From Actinomycetes bacterium (GTDB taxonomy: Bacteria; Actinomycetota; Acidimicrobiia; Acidimicrobiales; Acidimicrobiaceae): a stretch of 35,623 nt of DNA. The stretch covers positions 1 through 35,623 of the forward strand of contig JAJYNL010000003.1 in NCBI GenBank assembly GCA_021786375.1, read 5' to 3'. A program made the translations under genes and the position numbers. The number at the start of each line of letters is the position of its first letter. Position 1 is the stretch's first letter. The notes below the pieces were generated by a model. The model was not told where the DNA came from. It worked only from the letters and a program-made list of their open reading frames with translations, and made no database searches. This document shows, in pieces, positions 34,943 to 35,623 of the stretch.

Positions 34943-34964
34943 CAAAGGTCATTGCCGACCTTTG
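34943..34964. repeat. Perfect 8-bp inverted repeat
   Basis: CAAAGGTC (34943-34950) pairs with GACCTTTG (34957-34964) around ATTGCC, 19 bases after the previous hairpin. The following sequence is AT-rich. The tandem arrangement suggests one structured element, of unknown role. Confidence 0.45.
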
Positions 34965-35068
34965 ATTAGGTTGCATCCAATAACTTATGATTTACTGGTG
35001 CAGTTGACATATTCGACAACGGGTGTATTCCCGGTGGATCCGCCTGGGTGTCTCGCTCATGCACGTAG

Positions 35069-35197
35069 CGCCCGATCGACAATGGCCCTGAATTCATCGC
35101 CGACGCCCTGGCGGCCTGGGCCGGCGAGATGGGCGTGGAGCTAGTCCACATAGAGCCGGGCTCGCCCTGGATGAACGGGGTGGTGGAAAATCCTTGA
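35069..35197 (+). pseudogene. IS3-family transposase orfB (DDE integrase) fragment
   Basis: A 42-codon frame bounded by stops reads RPIDNGPEFIADALAAWAGE, then GVELVHIEPGSPWMNGVVEN. This is the second Asp (DNGPEF) and the final Glu region (SPWxNGxVE) of the IS3/IS481 rve core. The first Asp region is missing, and a stop follows within three codons of the Glu. It lies on the strand opposite to the orfA remnant 1.3 kb away, so the two are either separate insertions or were rearranged. It is inactive. Confidence 0.8.
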
Positions 35198-35623
35198 ACG
35201 GCCTGTAAGTATTTCCTTGGCCGGCCCGAGGCAGGCTGGCAGAGTTGGTATCGGCACTTCGTGGTGGTTGTGGCTCCAGTAGTAGGGGCTGTTGAGCCTG
35301 TGGGCGAAGACTTGGCGACCATCGAGGATGCCCGGGCATCGCCAAGGGCCGCCAAGTCGGTTGCGCAGCAATCGTCCACAACTCAATCAGCCCCAAATCC
35401 CCCTGCCGGAGCCACCGCAGCACCGCGGCACCCCGCTTGGCGATCGGGGCGCTAATCTTGATCACCGCAGGAGCGACAACTTCCCTGACAGTCACCGGCC
35501 GCTTAGCGGCTGGTGGACTTGTGGACGACGCTTCGCATCGACCACAGGGTCCACAGCCGATCAACTACTACCGGAAATCAATCAACGACGATGGCCATAA
35601 CGAAGACGCAAGGGCCGACAACC
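35198..35623. other. Right-end stretch with nothing recognised
   Basis: About 425 bases after the transposase fragment. Several overlapping frames are open on the minus strand (for example 35094-35564) but none shows a domain, a ribosome site or coding-like composition that I can defend. It may be more insertion-sequence debris, since it adjoins the orfB fragment and reaches the window edge. Confidence 0.3.

Larger units (their letters stand above)
34610..35068. other. Non-coding stretch between the HAD gene and the IS3 orfB fragment
   Basis: About 460 bases with no convincing gene. It holds two perfect hairpins (34895-34923 and 34943-34964), then an AT-rich patch (34964-35000) unlike the rest of the window. 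TTGACA (35004-35009) and TATTCC (35026-35031) follow, with a 16-base spacer, as a possible promoter pointing at the transposase fragment. A leftward open frame at 34628-34945 runs through the hairpins and is not credible as a protein. Confidence 0.4.

Noticed and set aside
34628-34945. A 105-codon minus-strand frame
   Set aside because: It runs through the perfect hairpin and has no recognisable domain or ribosome site.

Overview
The window is high-GC DNA with dense, mostly leftward genes, frequent GTG and TTG starts and clear Shine-Dalgarno sequences. It comes from an actinobacterium. The order gcvH, garA-like FHA gene, ftsR-like MerR gene, DUF151 nuclease and second MerR gene matches the Mycobacterium tuberculosis Rv1826-Rv1830 neighbourhood. 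The split glycine dehydrogenase (gcvPA/gcvPB) and the nucleotidyltransferase-phosphomannomutase fusion suggest a deep-branching lineage such as Acidimicrobiia. That placement is inference, not proof.

Left part (1-7980): a partial J-domain gene and a divergent hsp20 share a short promoter region. A leftward pair follows, encoding a membrane protein with a C-terminal Sco-type copper/thioredoxin domain and a beta-propeller-like lipoprotein. Next come zwf (glucose-6-phosphate dehydrogenase), an RDD membrane protein, a PsiE-family membrane protein and an aldo/keto reductase.

Core block (7989-19527, all leftward): MBL-fold hydrolase, CDP-alcohol phosphatidyltransferase, nucleotidyltransferase/phosphomannomutase fusion, gcvH, garA-like, ftsR-like, bifunctional nuclease, MerR, gcvT, gcvPA and gcvPB. 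Together they encode the H, T and P proteins of glycine cleavage, a phospho-dependent FHA switch protein known in relatives to control 2-oxoglutarate/glutamate metabolism, and two MerR-type regulators. The shared L-protein (lipoamide dehydrogenase) is not in the window.

Middle part (19614-28921): a single-span membrane protein and CcdA (rightward), then an accessory-looking group: a DHA2-type exporter, a class I glutamine amidotransferase, a SnoaL-like protein, a cytochrome P450, a glutamine-synthetase-like ligase and a divergent MarR regulator. A decayed TnpB gene (IS200/IS605 or IS607 type) and a TetR regulator follow.

Right part (28922-35623): about 830 bases without a convincing gene lead to a TPP riboswitch and thiC. 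An MFS transporter, a broken IS3-family orfA, a haloacid-dehalogenase-like HAD gene, a pair of perfect hairpins and a fragment of an IS3-family orfB follow. The remnants show that this end has been a target for insertion sequences.
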